Shown piece by piece: positions 39,477 to 39,923 of a DNA stretch of 39,923 bases (positions within the stretch are counted from its first letter, which is position 1; each line of letters starts with the position of its first letter). The translations under genes were made by a program, and so were the position numbers. The notes beneath the pieces are model-generated. The model saw only the letters and a list, made by a program, of their open reading frames with translations, made no database searches and was not told where the DNA came from. This stretch comes from Anaerolinea sp. (GTDB lineage: Bacteria > Chloroflexota > Anaerolineae > Anaerolineales > Villigracilaceae), in the NCBI GenBank assembly GCA_020719725.1, contig DYPU01000017.1, positions 1 to 39,923 of the forward strand, read 5' to 3'.

Positions 39477-39885
39477 CTTCACCTCGTTTATTGGTATGCG
39501 CCTTGGAAAGACCATGCCCACAATTGGGACAAGTTGAGGCTCGGTAAATGTAGGAACCTTTTTGTTTGATTTCCGGATTGGTCATCGGCACAATTTTCTT
39601 ACATGCCAGACAATAAGCCTCGTTCTCGGATAATGTAATCTTCGGATATTGTTCCAGATACCACCGCCGAAATGTTGCGCCATTAATCCAGAGATGTCCA
39701 TTTTCCTCGCGCTGGTGAGGGCAGCCTCTAGGAATGTAGACGCGATAAAACTGGCGTTTTCCGAAACTGAGCAGGTCGGCAATTTCGGCAGGTGTATAGA
39801 GCATATCCAACAATTGAGATAATTTTCGTTTCTGAGTGCCTTTCAAACGGCCTTTAAGCAGTGTATATTGCAATACCTTCGCCAA
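39445..39885 (-). CDS. Excisionase-like DNA-binding protein with zinc ribbon
   Basis: 146 residues if the TTG at 39885 is the start (a stop lies just upstream); an ATG at 39804 would give 119 residues and still keep both domains. The N-terminal part has YTPAEIADLLSFGKRQFYR and a later WINGATFRRWYLEQY, the MerR/Xis-like winged-helix pattern with the wing residues between. The C-terminal part is a zinc ribbon with CLACKK and CPNCGHG as paired knuckles. It overlaps the integrase start by 32 bases, so both are translated together. A role as recombination directionality factor or regulator is inferred from fold and position. Confidence 0.65.
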   Translation of the reverse strand: MAKVLQYTLLKGRLKGTQKRKLSQLLDMLYTPAEIADLLSFGKRQFYRVYIPRGCPHQREENGHLWINGATFRRWYLEQYPKITLSENEAYCLACKKIVPMTNPEIKQKGSYIYRASTCPNCGHGLSKAHTNKRGEDDQSTKQVTG

Positions 39886-39923
39886 TTACGGGCTGGCGGA
39901 AGGCTGAAAAACGGGATGAATAG

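Noticed and set aside
1-39923. CRISPR arrays, insertion sequences and rRNA genes
   Set aside because: No regularly spaced repeats, transposase motifs or rRNA-like sequence were seen on either strand.

Overview
The window looks like a chromosomal segment of a Chloroflexota bacterium, most likely class Anaerolineae. The reasons are: several very large multi-membrane-span proteins of the DUF2298 ('Chlor_Arch_YYY') family, which is concentrated in Chloroflexi and Archaea; secreted NBR1-type Ig-like modules with Thr/Pro-rich tails; and a compact division and cell-wall (dcw) cluster whose MurG and MraY carry unusual active-site variants. This assignment is inference from gene content; no search was run.

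Layout. (1) 1-2263, plus strand: the C-terminal part of a GNAT acetyltransferase, a V4R-domain protein and a membrane-anchored DsbA-like thiol oxidoreductase, closed by a strong bidirectional terminator (2270-2316). (2) 2330-14453, minus strand: a six-gene unit reading GT4 glycosyltransferase, SAM methyltransferase, GT-C glycosyltransferase, a giant GT-C/DUF2298 fusion (1704 aa), DUF952 protein, DUF2298 protein. It looks like a membrane glycosylation or surface-glycan system and is the least understood part of the window. (3) 14596-16267, plus strand: a divergent MBL-fold hydrolase and Crp/Fnr regulator pair. The intergenic region carries a large dyad and a promoter in each direction. (4) 16268-17171: about 900 bases with no gene I can support. 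(5) 17172-19319: a secreted protein with two tandem copies of an NBR1-Ig plus unknown-domain module. (6) 37046 down to 19525, minus strand: the dcw cluster mraZ-rsmH-ftsL-ftsI-murF-mraY-murD-ftsW-murG-cvpA-like-murC-(65-aa ORF)-murB-ddl-ftsQ-ftsA-ftsZ. The first six genes are joined by five consecutive 4-base ATGA overlaps. A sigma70-type promoter sits upstream, immediately followed by 10-bp-spaced GTGGGA repeats that match MraZ operators. murE is absent. (7) 37208-38359, plus strand: an RlmI-like methyltransferase, tRNA-Gly(TCC), a hairpin repeat, and a CAT-anticodon tRNA that is best read as tRNA-Ile2 (lysidine type). (8) 38409-39885, minus strand: a tyrosine integrase abutting the 3' end of that tRNA, preceded by an excisionase-like zinc-ribbon protein. 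This is probably the edge of an integrated element that continues beyond the window.

How the genes work together. The dcw cluster supplies lipid I/II synthesis (MurB, C, D, F, MraY, MurG, Ddl), septal polymerisation (FtsW/FtsI) and the divisome (FtsL, Q, A, Z), under likely MraZ autoregulation. The GT-C cluster could decorate lipids or secreted proteins outside the membrane; the Thr/Pro-rich secreted protein nearby is a conceivable substrate, but this is speculation. I see no CRISPR array, rRNA or insertion sequence.
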